A stretch of 64,000 nucleotides of DNA from the NCBI GenBank assembly GCA_019113005.1, contig DXIE01000035.1, positions 55,093-119,092 of the forward strand. Reading direction: 5' to 3'. The notes under the pieces are model-generated. The model saw only the letters and a list, made by a program, of their open reading frames with translations. It ran no database searches and was not told where the DNA came from. The translations under genes and the position numbers were made by a program. The stretch comes from Candidatus Butyricicoccus avistercoris. Its GTDB lineage: Bacteria > Bacillota > Clostridia > Oscillospirales > Butyricicoccaceae. Positions 44,525 through 54,641 of this stretch are shown one piece after another. Each line of letters opens with the position of its first letter. The stretch's first letter is position 1.

Positions 44525-47152
44525 TTATCCAAGTGCAGCAAGACTTGCGTTTAACTTGTCCATAAGCTCTTGATATTTAGCAGCCTTTTCTCTCTCTTGA
44601 GCAATAACAGCCGCTGGTGCTTTTGCTACAAAGCCCTCATTGTTGAGCTTTTTCATAACAAAATCAATATCCTTTTGAACTTTAGCCTTTTCTTTTTCAA
44701 GTCTAGCCTTTTCCTTTTCAAAGTCAACAAGCTCACCCATAGGCATATAAACCTGAGCACCCTTAGTAACAACAGAAACCATAGATTCTACATTTGAAGG
44801 TGCAGCATCTACAAACTGAATTTCAGATGCATAAGCGAGTTTTGCAAAGAATGTTGAACCAGCCTCGTAAGCTGCACGATTTTCTGTAAACAGAATAACT
44901 TGTGCTTTCTTAGATAGTGGAACATTCATTTCAGCACGTCTTGCACGAATAGCACGAATTGTGTCCATAATGGTTTCAACCTGTTCTGCCTCGACAGCAA
45001 AGTTCAGGCTTTCTTGATATTCTGGCCACTTAGAAATCATAATGCTTTCGCCCTCGTGAGGAAGTGCTTGCCAAATGGTTTCAGTGATAAATGGCATAAA
45101 TGGGTGCAGAAGTTTCATTGTATTGGACAACACATAACATAAAACCTTCTGAGCATTTTCGTTAGCCTGTACGTCGTCCTTGTTCTGAAGACGAGGTTTT
45201 ACAGTTTCAATATACCAATCACAGAAGTTATCCCAAATAAAGTCGTAGAGCTTTTGAACCGCAAGACCAAGCTCATATTTGTCGATATTTTCGGTTACAG
45301 CCTTAACAAGGTCGTTAAACTTAGACAGTATCCACTTATCTTCAAGAGCTAGTGTTTCTGGAAGTTCTGCCTTATCTATTGTTAAGTTCATCTGAATGAA
45401 ACGAGATGCATTCCAAATCTTATTTGCAAAGTTACGGCTAGATTCAACTTTTTCAGTTGAGAAACGCATATCATTTCCTGGAGAGTTACCAGTAACAAGA
45501 GTGAAACGCAGAGCATCAGCACCGTATTTGTCAATAATCTCCAGTGGGTCGATACCATTACCAAGTGACTTGGACATCTTTCTGCCCTGTGCATCACGCA
45601 CCAGACCATGAATATAAACTGTTTTGAATGGTTCTTCCTTCATTTGCTCCATACCAGAGAAAATCATACGAGCAACCCAGAAGAAGATAATATCATAACC
45701 AGTTACAAGCACGCTTGTAGGATAGAAATAATCAAGCTCCTTGGTCTTTTCTGGCCAGCCAAGAGTTGAGAAAGGCCAAAGTGCAGATGAGAACCATGTA
45801 TCCAGTACATCTTTTTCCTGACGCATATGAGTACCGCCACACTTAGGACAAACGGTAACATCTTCTCTAGCAACAACCATTTCACCGCAGTCATCACAGT
45901 AGTAAGCAGGAATACGATGACCCCACCATAACTGACGAGAAATACACCAGTCGTGCACATTTTCCATCCAACGCAGATAGGTTTTAGAGAAACGTTCTGG
46001 CACAAACTTAACTCGACCATCATTTACAACGTCCATAGCTGGTTTTGCAAGAGGTGCCATTTTTACAAACCACTGAGCAGAAGTCATAGGCTCAACAGTA
46101 GTTCCGCAACGGTAGCAAGTGCCTACATTATGCTCATGCTCCTCGATTTTAACAAGATAACCGCCTTCTTCAAGGTCTTTAATAACAGCCTCACGACAAG
46201 CATAACGGTCAAGACCCTCATATTTACCGCCGTTTTCATTAACAGTAGCATCTTCGTTAAATACAAGGATTTGCTCAAGATTATGACGCTGACCCATTTC
46301 AAAGTCGTTAGGGTCATGGCAAGGGGTAACCTTAACACAACCTGTACCAAATTCCATATCAACGTATTCATCGCCAAAGATAGGGATTTCTCTGTTCATA
46401 ATAGGCAGAATACAGGTTTTACCGATAAGGTGCTTATAACGCTCATCGTTAGGGTTTACAGCTACGCCAGTATCACCCATAAATGTTTCTGGACGAGTTG
46501 TAGCAACAACCAATTCGCCAGAACCATCAGTTAGAGGATAGCGAATATGCCACAGCTTGCCAGCTTGATTTTCATATTCAACCTCAGCATCAGAAAGTGC
46601 AGTTGCACAGTTAGGACACCAGTTAATAATTCTATGACCTTTATAAATTAAACCCTTTTCATATAGGTTTACAAATACCTCTTTGACAGCCTTGGAACAA
46701 CCCTCGTCCATTGTGAAACGCTCACGACGCCAATCACAAGAAGAACCAAGCTTTTTAAGCTGTTCAATAATTCTAGAGCCATATTGATGTTTCCAGTCCC
46801 AAACACGCTCTAAAAACTTTTCTCTGCCAAGGTCGTAACGTGTCAAACCTTCTTCTTTACGAAGATTTTCTTCTACTTTAATCTGTGTTGCAATACCTGC
46901 ATGGTCAGTTCCTGGCATCCACAGTGCAGAATAACCCTGCATACGCTTAAAACGAATTAAGATATCTTGAAGTGTTTCGTCAAAAGCGTGACCCATATGA
47001 AGTTGACCTGTTACATTTGGAGGCGGAATTACAATAGTAAATGGTTTTTTGTTTTCATCAACCTCAGCATTAAAGAAACCGCTGTCATTCCAGAATTTAT
47101 ACAGCTTTTCCTCACTTGCAGAGGGGTCATATGTCTTTGGAAGTTCTTTCAT
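44525..47152 (-). CDS. valS: valine-tRNA ligase
   Basis: 875 residues, class I synthetase of full length. HIGH motif [14 protein letters not shown] near residue 48, the editing domain ([15 protein letters not shown]), a zinc-knuckle-like pair (CYRCGTTV and CDDCGEMV ... CPKCGGTH), the KMSKS motif ([14 protein letters not shown]) and a C-terminal coiled-coil arm from about 800 ([20 protein letters not shown]). It charges tRNA-Val and edits mischarged Thr. Expression is controlled by the T-box leader immediately upstream. Confidence 0.97.
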   Translation of the reverse strand: MKELPKTYDPSASEEKLYKFWNDSGFFNAEVDENKKPFTIVIPPPNVTGQLHMGHAFDETLQDILIRFKRMQGYSALWMPGTDHAGIATQIKVEENLRKEEGLTRYDLGREKFLERVWDWKHQYGSRIIEQLKKLGSSCDWRRERFTMDEGCSKAVKEVFVNLYEKGLIYKGHRIINWCPNCATALSDAEVEYENQAGKLWHIRYPLTDGSGELVVATTRPETFMGDTGVAVNPNDERYKHLIGKTCILPIMNREIPIFGDEYVDMEFGTGCVKVTPCHDPNDFEMGQRHNLEQILVFNEDATVNENGGKYEGLDRYACREAVIKDLEEGGYLVKIEEHEHNVGTCYRCGTTVEPMTSAQWFVKMAPLAKPAMDVVNDGRVKFVPERFSKTYLRWMENVHDWCISRQLWWGHRIPAYYCDDCGEMVVAREDVTVCPKCGGTHMRQEKDVLDTWFSSALWPFSTLGWPEKTKELDYFYPTSVLVTGYDIIFFWVARMIFSGMEQMKEEPFKTVYIHGLVRDAQGRKMSKSLGNGIDPLEIIDKYGADALRFTLVTGNSPGNDMRFSTEKVESSRNFANKIWNASRFIQMNLTIDKAELPETLALEDKWILSKFNDLVKAVTENIDKYELGLAVQKLYDFIWDNFCDWYIETVKPRLQNKDDVQANENAQKVLCYVLSNTMKLLHPFMPFITETIWQALPHEGESIMISKWPEYQESLNFAVEAEQVETIMDTIRAIRARRAEMNVPLSKKAQVILFTENRAAYEAGSTFFAKLAYASEIQFVDAAPSNVESMVSVVTKGAQVYMPMGELVDFEKEKARLEKEKAKVQKDIDFVMKKLNNEGFVAKAPAAVIAQEREKAAKYQELMDKLNASLAALG

Positions 47153-47176
47153 AGACTTTTTTTATTCCTCTCTTGT

Positions 47177-47425
47177 AAAAATAATAAAACCTCCGTCCTA
47201 TTTTTAGGACGAAGGTAAAAACTCCGTGGTACCACCTAAATTCAAAGCATAAAAAGCTTTGCACTTAAAAATCTTTAACGCAGACTAAACGAATATACCT
47301 AGCATTTTCTGTTCAGCATATCAGCTCACAGGCTACCTTCACTCTGTTTTACCAAGGCTTGCACCAACCGCCTTTTCTCTTAAGGTTAAAGTTCAGAGTT
47401 ACTCCTCCTGCTCACAGCTTTTAAA
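47177..47425 (-). promoter_or_regulatory. T-box riboswitch leader of valS
   Basis: On the minus strand, Stem I lies at about 47420-47320, closed by AGCT/AGCT and CAGG/CCTG. The specifier loop has GAAGGTAGCC, where GTA (47334-47336) is a Val codon. The T-box antiterminator sequence is GGTGGTACCACGGAG (47224-47240), and the terminator stem CCTTCGTCCTA / TAGGACGGAGG (47190-47215) is followed by TTTTATTATTTTT. Uncharged tRNA-Val should pair at the specifier and T-box and allow read-through into valS. Confidence 0.92.
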
Positions 47426-47538
47426 TTTCAAATTAGTTTCATTATAACCATTTTAAACTTTTATGTCAAGCAAGTTCGTATAAAACACATGCATTAATAA
47501 ATAATTAACCATAATACTATATCTTTTGCAATATTTGA

Positions 47539-47567
47539 TTGACTATGTATGGCAATATTGGTATAAT
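47539..47567 (+). promoter_or_regulatory. sigma-A promoter of the first lipoprotein gene
   Basis: TTGACT, 17-base spacer, TATAAT; 31 bases before the ATG at 47598. Confidence 0.85.
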
Positions 47568-47597
47568 CAATATGTAATTTTCATAGGAGGTATATTT

Positions 47598-48116
47598 ATG
47601 AAAAAATCAAATTCATTAAAAAGAATATTCACTGGCATTGTTGCATTTTGTATGGTATTTTCCCTAAGTGCATGTGGCGGTAATAATTCAAATGGTAATG
47701 ATAATGCTTCTAAATCTGGAAATGGTAGTGTTTCTCAAACTGAGCAAACCGCTGTTTCTAAAGAAGATTATCAAGCTTCTTTTGAAAAGCTTGCAACCGA
47801 TTTAGAATCTGTTCAAGCTGATGCTGCTAATATTGACCCAACAGATGTTGAAGCAGCTAAGAAAGTTTTAGAAGATTTAAAAAAGCCATTCTCTGATTTT
47901 ATGGGCATCGTTCCTCCTGCTGAGTATGAGGAAGCTCATAAGAAGATTTCATCAGGCTGTCAAGGTATGATTGATTACATCGATGGTTGTGCTGCTTTAG
48001 TTGGTGAAACAGATACAACAAAAATACAGGAAGCAACTGCAACTCTGACCGAGGATTTACAAACTGCTGTTGCAGATTTAATGGAAGGTTCAGAGCTTAT
48101 GTCTTCTGCTAGTTAA
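47598..48116 (+). CDS. lipoprotein, paralogue 1 of a tandem pair
   Basis: About 172 residues. Basic N-terminus, hydrophobic segment and lipobox LSAC (Cys near residue 25), followed by a Gly/Asn/Ser-rich linker (about 26-50) and a helical domain (about 55-172). The ATG at 47598 is seven bases after AGGAGG; the longer open frame upstream lies inside the promoter. Shared with the next gene: SKEDYQ, SFEKL, FxxFxxIxPPxEYxxAHxKI, GCxxMxDxI and GSxLM. No family recognised. Own promoter and terminator. Confidence 0.8.
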   Translation: MKKSNSLKRIFTGIVAFCMVFSLSACGGNNSNGNDNASKSGNGSVSQTEQTAVSKEDYQASFEKLATDLESVQADAANIDPTDVEAAKKVLEDLKKPFSDFMGIVPPAEYEEAHKKISSGCQGMIDYIDGCAALVGETDTTKIQEATATLTEDLQTAVADLMEGSELMSSAS

Positions 48117-48120
48117 GTAA

Positions 48121-48150
48121 AAACAGGCACATTATGTGCCTGTTTTTTTG
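48121..48150 (+). terminator. terminator of lipoprotein 1
   Basis: Stem AAAACAGGCACAT / ATGTGCCTGTTTT with a one-base loop centre, then TTTTT. Confidence 0.85.
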
Positions 48151-48217
48151 TTAATAACGCTTAAACATACAATTTTGTATCATAATTGTATAATATTTTC
48201 TATTTTTTCCAAATATA

Positions 48218-48246
48218 TTGACGGTTTATTTAAAGCTAGTTATAAT
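48218..48246 (+). promoter_or_regulatory. sigma-A promoter of the second lipoprotein gene
   Basis: TTGACG, 17-base spacer, TATAAT; 27 bases before the ATG at 48274. Confidence 0.85.
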
Positions 48247-48273
48247 GTGCGTAGTGAAGGAGGTTTTTTCTAG

Positions 48274-48708
48274 ATGAAAAACAAAATTATAACTGGTATA
48301 TTAACAATTTGCATCATTATTTCTCTTGCTGCATGTGGGGCATCTTCTGCTATGAGCAAAGAAGATTATCAAGATGCTGTTTCTCAAATTGGTGTTGATA
48401 TTTATACATTATCTGATAATATCGCAAATATCAACTCTAAAGATATAGAAGAAACTAAAAAGGCTCTCGAAAACTCTAAAGAAGCATTTAGCAAATTTTT
48501 AGAAATTACACCACCTAAAGAATATGCTGATGCACATGAAAAAATTAAAGAGGGCTGCAAAGCAATGGTAGATGTTATAGAGCAATCAAGCAAAGCACTT
48601 GAAACGAGTGATGAGGCTCAAAAGAAAGAAATTGAGCAAAAAATAAATCAAAGTCTTGAAAGTGCACTTTATAATTTAATAGATGGCTCTGATTTAATGG
48701 GCTTTTAA
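48274..48708 (+). CDS. lipoprotein, paralogue 2 of a tandem pair
   Basis: 144 residues. Lipobox LAAC (Cys near residue 21), then almost directly the helical domain. It lacks the Gly/Asn/Ser-rich linker of its neighbour but keeps SKEDYQ, a helical pair, FSKFLEITPPKEYADAHEKIKEGCKAMVD and LIDGSDLM. The single Cys in GC-xAMVD is conserved in both. GAAGGAGG lies upstream of the ATG. The function is unknown: a surface-anchored four-helix protein is a reasonable guess, with no motif for binding or catalysis that I can name. Confidence 0.8.
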   Translation: MKNKIITGILTICIIISLAACGASSAMSKEDYQDAVSQIGVDIYTLSDNIANINSKDIEETKKALENSKEAFSKFLEITPPKEYADAHEKIKEGCKAMVDVIEQSSKALETSDEAQKKEIEQKINQSLESALYNLIDGSDLMGF

Positions 48709-48740
48709 AAAAATCGAGCCATATGGCTCGATTTTTTTAA
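48709..48740. terminator. bidirectional terminator, lipoprotein 2 / phosphoribosyltransferase-like gene
   Basis: Perfect palindromic stem AAAAATCGAGCCAT / ATGGCTCGATTTTT with A and T flanks. Confidence 0.85.
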
Positions 48741-49375
48741 ATCTTAAAGTAACCAAAGCTATTCACAAGAGCTTCTATTGGCTGACCGTTTTTACATTTT
48801 GGGCAATCCATAGCAGGATAATGTGCATAATCAGGAATATCATTTATATGAAACAGTGAATGAATAGGTACTTTATCGACATGGTCAACTGCACTAAAGA
48901 TTGATGATACTGCAATAGGGTGACCTTTATAATAATTTATACATTCTATACTTTGCTCTACTGTTTTACCAGTTACAACAGATGAAACAAGCACTAAAAC
49001 ATTTCTATTTTCGATTAATGTGCGAACATTATCACGGAATATCATTTGACCTGCCATATTTATTTCTGGTGTTACAACATGAATACATTCACCACGATTT
49101 ATACCACGAAAACCATCTTTAGACAGTTTTTGTGCAAGAAATCCACCTATCATTTGTGTTTCATCAAGGCACATAATTGTATGTATAACTGTTGAAGACG
49201 TATACTTATGAGCTAAAAGATGACCACATTCTTCTGCCATACGCTGATTTGTTTTACACTCTGTCATATCTAAATAATAGTTAACATGAGAATGTTTAGT
49301 AGAAAAATGTCCACTTACAGCTTTTAAACTTATTCTTCCAGATGTACTTGGCAATTTAATGATTTTTCTTTCCAT
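48737..49375 (-). CDS. phosphoribosyltransferase-like protein (annotated as orotate PRTase in relatives)
   Basis: 212 residues. The overall plan is that of a type I phosphoribosyltransferase: N-terminal hood, then a Rossmann core with NVLVLVSSVVTGKTVEQSIE near residue 125, where the PRPP loop should be. In working enzymes this loop has two acidic residues (VVxDDVxTTGxT); here they are two serines. A zinc-ribbon-like CPKCKNGQPIEALVNSFGYFKI forms the C-terminus. It is divergent from pyrBI, so a role in pyrimidine metabolism or its regulation is plausible. The promoter is at 49402-49430. GAGGCGAG lies upstream of the ATG. Confidence 0.7.
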   Translation of the reverse strand: MERKIIKLPSTSGRISLKAVSGHFSTKHSHVNYYLDMTECKTNQRMAEECGHLLAHKYTSSTVIHTIMCLDETQMIGGFLAQKLSKDGFRGINRGECIHVVTPEINMAGQMIFRDNVRTLIENRNVLVLVSSVVTGKTVEQSIECINYYKGHPIAVSSIFSAVDHVDKVPIHSLFHINDIPDYAHYPAMDCPKCKNGQPIEALVNSFGYFKI

Positions 49376-49401
49376 AGACTCGCCTCCTAACGTTTGTATT
49401 T

Positions 49402-49430
49402 ATTATACAGCTAATTGTATGAAATTGCAA
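49402..49430 (-). promoter_or_regulatory. sigma-A promoter of the phosphoribosyltransferase-like gene
   Basis: On the minus strand: TTGCAA, 17-base spacer, TATAAT, 27 bases before the ATG. The rest of the 310-base gap up to pyrB (49431-49685) is AT-rich; I see no clear pyrB promoter, attenuator or PyrR site in it. Confidence 0.8.
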
Positions 49431-49685
49431 TAAATTATTGTGCAATATGCTATTTTTTAATGGTTATGTTTTTATAATTTTTTAGTTTATATTGACTGTT
49501 TTTACACTTTTTTTACCTATTTAAAGGTTTGAGCCTACTTTTTATCTATAATTTTGCATTTTTGTTGTATAGTCAAACAATCTGTTTCATATTATTTTAT
49601 CTAAAATATCACTGGACAAGTATGCTTAATGCTACTATCATTAAATAAAGAAATCGGTAACCTAAAAATAAAATTGGAGGAAATT

Positions 49686-50615
49686 ATGCGTCATTTAATT
49701 GACCCTCTCGACCTTTCTGTCGAAGAAATTGATTCACTCTTAAAGCTGGCAGATGATATTGTCGCAAATCCTGAGGCATATCAAAATGTATGTGCACACA
49801 AAAAGCTGGCTACCCTATTTTATGAGCCATCAACCCGTACACGCCTATCTTTTGAGGCAGCTATGCTAAATCTAGGCGGTTCAGTGCTTGGCTTTTCTAG
49901 TGCAGATTCTTCCTCTGCATCTAAGGGCGAAAGCATAGCAGACACTATTCGTGTAATCTCTGGCTATGCTGATATAGCTGCAATGCGTCACCCTAAGGAA
50001 GGTGCACCACTTCGTGCAGCTCGTTATTCTACAATCCCTGTTATAAATGCAGGTGATGGCGGTCATCAGCACCCAACACAAACACTTACTGACCTTATGA
50101 CCATTCGCAGACGTAAAGGCAGACTTTCTGATTTAACTATTGGTTTATGCGGTGATTTAAAATTTGGTCGTACTGTACATTCACTTATTAAATCACTCTC
50201 ACGCTATAATGATATTCGTTTTATACTTATCTCCCCTGAAGAACTTCGTGTGCCTGAATACATTATAAGCGAAGTGCTTGCACCAAAGGGCATTGAATTT
50301 GAGCAGGTAACAAGTCTTGAAGATGCTATGCCAAAGCTTGATATCCTCTATATGACTCGTGTTCAGCGTGAACGTTTCTTCAACGAAGAAGATTATATTC
50401 GTTTAAAAGACACTTATATTTTAAATGCTGATAAAATGCAGCTTGCAAAGCAAGATATGGCTGTACTTCACCCACTGCCTCGTGTAAATGAAATCACTCT
50501 AGAAGTTGATGATGACCCTCGTGCTGCATACTTTGAGCAGGCTCAAAACGGTGTTTATGTTCGTATGGCTCTTATTATGACACTTCTTGGACTTGTGCAG
50601 GAGGATAAAAACTAA
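49686..50615 (+). CDS. pyrB: aspartate carbamoyltransferase, catalytic subunit
   Basis: About 309 residues. Condenses carbamoyl phosphate with aspartate, the first committed step of pyrimidine synthesis. Carbamoyl-phosphate site [16 protein letters not shown] near residue 48, [37 protein letters not shown] and the C-terminal [11 protein letters not shown] start at the ATG at 49686, after TTGGAGG; the frame extends 19 codons further upstream without a ribosome site. Its stop overlaps the pyrI start by one base. Confidence 0.97.
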   Translation: MRHLIDPLDLSVEEIDSLLKLADDIVANPEAYQNVCAHKKLATLFYEPSTRTRLSFEAAMLNLGGSVLGFSSADSSSASKGESIADTIRVISGYADIAAMRHPKEGAPLRAARYSTIPVINAGDGGHQHPTQTLTDLMTIRRRKGRLSDLTIGLCGDLKFGRTVHSLIKSLSRYNDIRFILISPEELRVPEYIISEVLAPKGIEFEQVTSLEDAMPKLDILYMTRVQRERFFNEEDYIRLKDTYILNADKMQLAKQDMAVLHPLPRVNEITLEVDDDPRAAYFEQAQNGVYVRMALIMTLLGLVQEDKN

Positions 50616-51040
50616 TGATTAACATTGATTCCATTCAAAATGGTCTTGTAATCGACCATATTAAAGCTGGCACTGGCATGGAGCTTTATCATTTAGCTGG
50701 TCTTGATAAACTAGATTGCTGCGTTGCTATTATCAGAAATGCTCGTTCTAATAAACATGGTCATAAAGATATTATCAAAATTGAAAGTATGATTGACCTT
50801 GACCTTGATGTTTTAGGTTACGTTGACCCAGATATTACTATCGACGTTATCCGTGATGGAGTTATCGTTGAAAAGAAAAAGCTTGCAAAGCCAAGACGCC
50901 TTGTAAATGTTATAAAGTGTAAAAACCCTCGCTGCATAACCTCAATCGAAGAAGGTATAGAGCATATTTTCTATCTTTCTGAAAATGGACGTTATCGCTG
51001 CACATATTGCGAACAAGAACACGGCGAAAACCGAAATTAA
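50615..51040 (+). CDS. pyrI: aspartate carbamoyltransferase, regulatory subunit
   Basis: 141 residues. N-terminal nucleotide-binding domain (about 1-95; NIDSIQNGLVIDHIKAGTG) and a zinc domain with four cysteines, CKNPRC and CTYC, which grips the catalytic chain. PyrI lets CTP and ATP control PyrB, so the enzyme is of the allosteric E. coli type. It is fused by a one-base overlap to pyrB, and a strong terminator follows. Confidence 0.96.
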   Translation: MINIDSIQNGLVIDHIKAGTGMELYHLAGLDKLDCCVAIIRNARSNKHGHKDIIKIESMIDLDLDVLGYVDPDITIDVIRDGVIVEKKKLAKPRRLVNVIKCKNPRCITSIEEGIEHIFYLSENGRYRCTYCEQEHGENRN

Positions 51041-51047
51041 ATTCTTT

Positions 51048-51080
51048 CTGCTAGAATATTTTTATTCTAGCAGTTTTTTT
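51048..51080 (+). terminator. terminator of pyrBI
   Basis: Stem CTGCTAGAAT / ATTCTAGCAG (51048-51057 with 51064-51073), then TTTTTTT. Confidence 0.88.
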
Positions 51081-51118
51081 ATATATGCTATATTTCTATT
51101 AAGTTTTTACAGCTTTTA

Positions 51119-51127
51119 TGTTATAAT
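51119..51127 (+). promoter_or_regulatory. extended -10 promoter of the hscC-like operon
   Basis: TGTTATAAT, extended -10; TTAAGT 17 bases upstream is a weak -35. It is 32 bases before the ATG. Confidence 0.55.
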
Positions 51128-51159
51128 TATGTTATTATCCACGCAAAGGGGGCATTTTT

Positions 51160-52932
51160 ATGCCAATCATAGGAATAGACCTTGGTACTACAAACAGTCT
51201 TGCCACTGTATGGAAAGATGGAAAATGTGAGCTTATACCAAATGCACTTGGTAAATTTTTAACTCCATCAGTTGTAAGTATAGATGATAAAGGTGAAATT
51301 TTAGTCGGTGAAACAGCAAAAGAACGTTTAATCTCTTATCCTGAATATACAGCCACAGGCTTTAAGCGTTTTATGGGCAAAGATACTAAAATTATGATTG
51401 GAAAACATACATTCACTCCAATAGAACTTTCCTCTTTTATTTTACGCAGATTAAAAGAAGATGCGGAAATATTTCTAGGAGAAAAAGTAACAGAGGCTGT
51501 TATAAGTGTTCCTGCATATTTTGATGATAACGGAAGAAATGCAACAAAAATAGCTGGTGAACTTGCAGGCTTTAAAGTCGAAAGAATAATAAATGAACCA
51601 AGTGCAGCAGCTCTTGCCTATCATAAAGACTATGATATGAGCTTTCTTGTAATAGATTTTGGCGGTGGCACACTTGATGTATCTGTTGTTGATGCATTTT
51701 CAAATGTAATAGAAATTGTTGCCGTTTCTGGCGATAACCATTTAGGCGGTGACGATTTTAACAACGCAATCGCAAATTATTTCTGCAAACAAAATAACAT
51801 AAAACCTGATACTCTTTCTAAAGAAACCATTGCTAGCCTTGTAAGACAAGCTGAACGTTGTAAGGTTACTCTTTCCAAAACTGAACCTGTTATGATGATA
51901 TCTGAAATAGATGGAAAACAATGCTCTGCACTGCTTACAAATCAAAAACTTGTAGAAATATGTGCCCCTTTACTTCGCAGAATGGAAAAACCTATTGCTC
52001 GTGCACTTAGAGACTGCAAAAGCACACTTGGCGAAGTTGATGAAATTGTTATGGTCGGCGGCTCTTGTAATATGCCACTTATACGCCAATATATAGAGCA
52101 TATACTTGGTAAAAAACCTCTTTTTGACATTGATTCTGACAAAACAGTTGCAATAGGCACAGGCATTGCCGCTGCTATAAAAGAGCGTAAAAGTGATATT
52201 AAAGACACTTTACTTACAGATATATGTCCTTTTACCCTTGGGGTTAATGTATTAAACTATGAAGACCCAACAAATGACCTGTTTTCCCCTATTATAGAGC
52301 GTAACACTACACTTCCTACAAGTCGTATGCGTACATATTACACCGTACATGATAACCAATCTCAGATGTTTATAGCTATATATCAGGGCGAAAGCATGTA
52401 TTGTAAAGACAATTTAAAACTGGGTGAAATTGAAATTGATATTCCTCAAGCACCAAAAGGCAAAGAATGTGCAGACATTCGCTTTACTTATGATATAAAC
52501 GGTATTTTACAGGTTGAAATAACCTGTCGTTCTACTGGTAAAAGAGATGAGCTTATAATTTTAAATCCTAAACTTTCATTAAGTGAAAAAGAGCTAAAAA
52601 ACAAGCTCAGTGAACTTGAAAAATTTAAATTACTTCCTCGTGATGATGAAGAAAACAAACTTATTTTAGCTACTGCCTCAAGGCTTTATGAGCAATCAAC
52701 TGGTCTTATAAGAGAGCAAATCCATGAACATATAGACTATTTTAATTTGCTTTTACATGAGGGTAATGATGCAAAAATTCGCAGATATCGAAATGATATA
52801 AATGAATTTTTCAGCCAGATAGATGATGAATTAAACTCAAACGATGATGAAATTTTACAGGAGTTTCGTGATAATTATGATGATACAGAGTTTTATGAAG
52901 ATTTTCCAGATGATGGAGATGAAGAAGAATGA
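51160..52932 (+). CDS. hscC: Hsp70-family chaperone, HscC-like
   Basis: 590 residues. The ATPase domain is complete: GIDLGTTNSLATVW, the PAYFDDNGRNATKIAGELAG and INEPSAAALAY blocks, IDFGGGTLDVSVV, and the phosphate loop VGGSCNMPLIR. The substrate domain follows (about 365-490), then a short helical lid and a very acidic tail (DDTEFYEDFPDDGDEEE). No C-terminal EEVD-like or GGMP motif. The short linker and length are those of HscC/DnaK-like specialised Hsp70s, not the housekeeping DnaK. GGGGG lies upstream. The J-like gene overlaps its end by four bases. Confidence 0.88.
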   Translation: MPIIGIDLGTTNSLATVWKDGKCELIPNALGKFLTPSVVSIDDKGEILVGETAKERLISYPEYTATGFKRFMGKDTKIMIGKHTFTPIELSSFILRRLKEDAEIFLGEKVTEAVISVPAYFDDNGRNATKIAGELAGFKVERIINEPSAAALAYHKDYDMSFLVIDFGGGTLDVSVVDAFSNVIEIVAVSGDNHLGGDDFNNAIANYFCKQNNIKPDTLSKETIASLVRQAERCKVTLSKTEPVMMISEIDGKQCSALLTNQKLVEICAPLLRRMEKPIARALRDCKSTLGEVDEIVMVGGSCNMPLIRQYIEHILGKKPLFDIDSDKTVAIGTGIAAAIKERKSDIKDTLLTDICPFTLGVNVLNYEDPTNDLFSPIIERNTTLPTSRMRTYYTVHDNQSQMFIAIYQGESMYCKDNLKLGEIEIDIPQAPKGKECADIRFTYDINGILQVEITCRSTGKRDELIILNPKLSLSEKELKNKLSELEKFKLLPRDDEENKLILATASRLYEQSTGLIREQIHEHIDYFNLLLHEGNDAKIRRYRNDINEFFSQIDDELNSNDDEILQEFRDNYDDTEFYEDFPDDGDEEE

Positions 52933-53426
52933 ATCCATGGATTATATTAGGCATTGAACAAACATCTAAACTGGAAATTATAAAAAATGCATATGCAGAA
53001 AAAAGTAAACTTCATCACCCTGAGGACGAGCCAGAAGAATTTCAAAAAATACATCAGGCTTATCGTGAGGCTATAAAACTCGCTAAAACAGTACCACCTC
53101 AACCAAAAACACCTGAACAAAAACGAATTAAACCACCTGTTTTGCAGTTTAAACGCTCATTTTATATACATAAACCTTATGATAATCCTGCTCGTGCTAA
53201 GTTTTATAAATCTGAGTTTGATGAATATTCTAAAGGTCAACTTGAAAAATTTAAAAGAGAAAACTGGTGTTTTCCAAAATCATTTGAATACAAACCTCAA
53301 ACAGATACTATTACATCTATTGGTAAAATCCCGATAAAAGGAGCTAAAAAAAACGATAGCGAACTTAATTTTACTCAATTAGAAAACACTGATTTAACAA
53401 TTTTATCCGATGAATTTGTTTTATAA
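52929..53426 (+). CDS. J-domain-like partner of the HscC-type Hsp70 (HPE instead of HPD)
   Basis: 165 residues. Residues 1-58 resemble a J domain: NPWIILGIEQTSKLEIIKNAYAEKSKLHHPEDEPEEFQKIHQAYREAIKLA. The loop that should be HPD, needed to stimulate Hsp70 ATPase, reads HPE. The remaining 105 residues, rich in Lys, Pro and Phe (KPPVLQFKRSFYIHKPYDNP), match no domain that I know. The ATGA overlap with the Hsp70 gene makes a dedicated pair very likely. A bidirectional terminator follows. Confidence 0.8.
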   Translation: MNPWIILGIEQTSKLEIIKNAYAEKSKLHHPEDEPEEFQKIHQAYREAIKLAKTVPPQPKTPEQKRIKPPVLQFKRSFYIHKPYDNPARAKFYKSEFDEYSKGQLEKFKRENWCFPKSFEYKPQTDTITSIGKIPIKGAKKNDSELNFTQLENTDLTILSDEFVL

Positions 53427-53436
53427 CACAAAAATT

Positions 53437-53468
53437 AAGGGACTTCAAACGAAGTCCCTTTTATTATT

Positions 53469-53470
<2 letters not shown>
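53437..53470. terminator. bidirectional terminator, J-like gene / collagen-like gene
   Basis: Stem AAGGGACTTC / GAAGTCCCTT with a four-base loop, then TTATTATTTT on the plus strand. A-rich sequence on the left serves the minus direction. Confidence 0.85.
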
Positions 53471-54578
<1,108 letters not shown>

Positions 54579-54600
54579 AATCTTGTGTCCTCCTAAACAG

Positions 54601-54625
54601 ATTACCGAATATATCATTCGGTAAT
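54601..54625 (-). terminator. hairpin between glycosyltransferase and collagen-like genes
   Basis: Stem ATTACCGAAT / ATTCGGTAAT, five-base loop, without a T tract. It could attenuate read-through or protect the downstream mRNA. Confidence 0.4.
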
Positions 54626-54641
54626 ATTATATTATGCAAAA

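Noticed and set aside
47526..47597. N-terminal extension of the first lipoprotein (24 codons upstream)
   Set aside because: That stretch contains the promoter, and the following ATG has AGGAGG at ideal distance and begins a proper lipoprotein signal.
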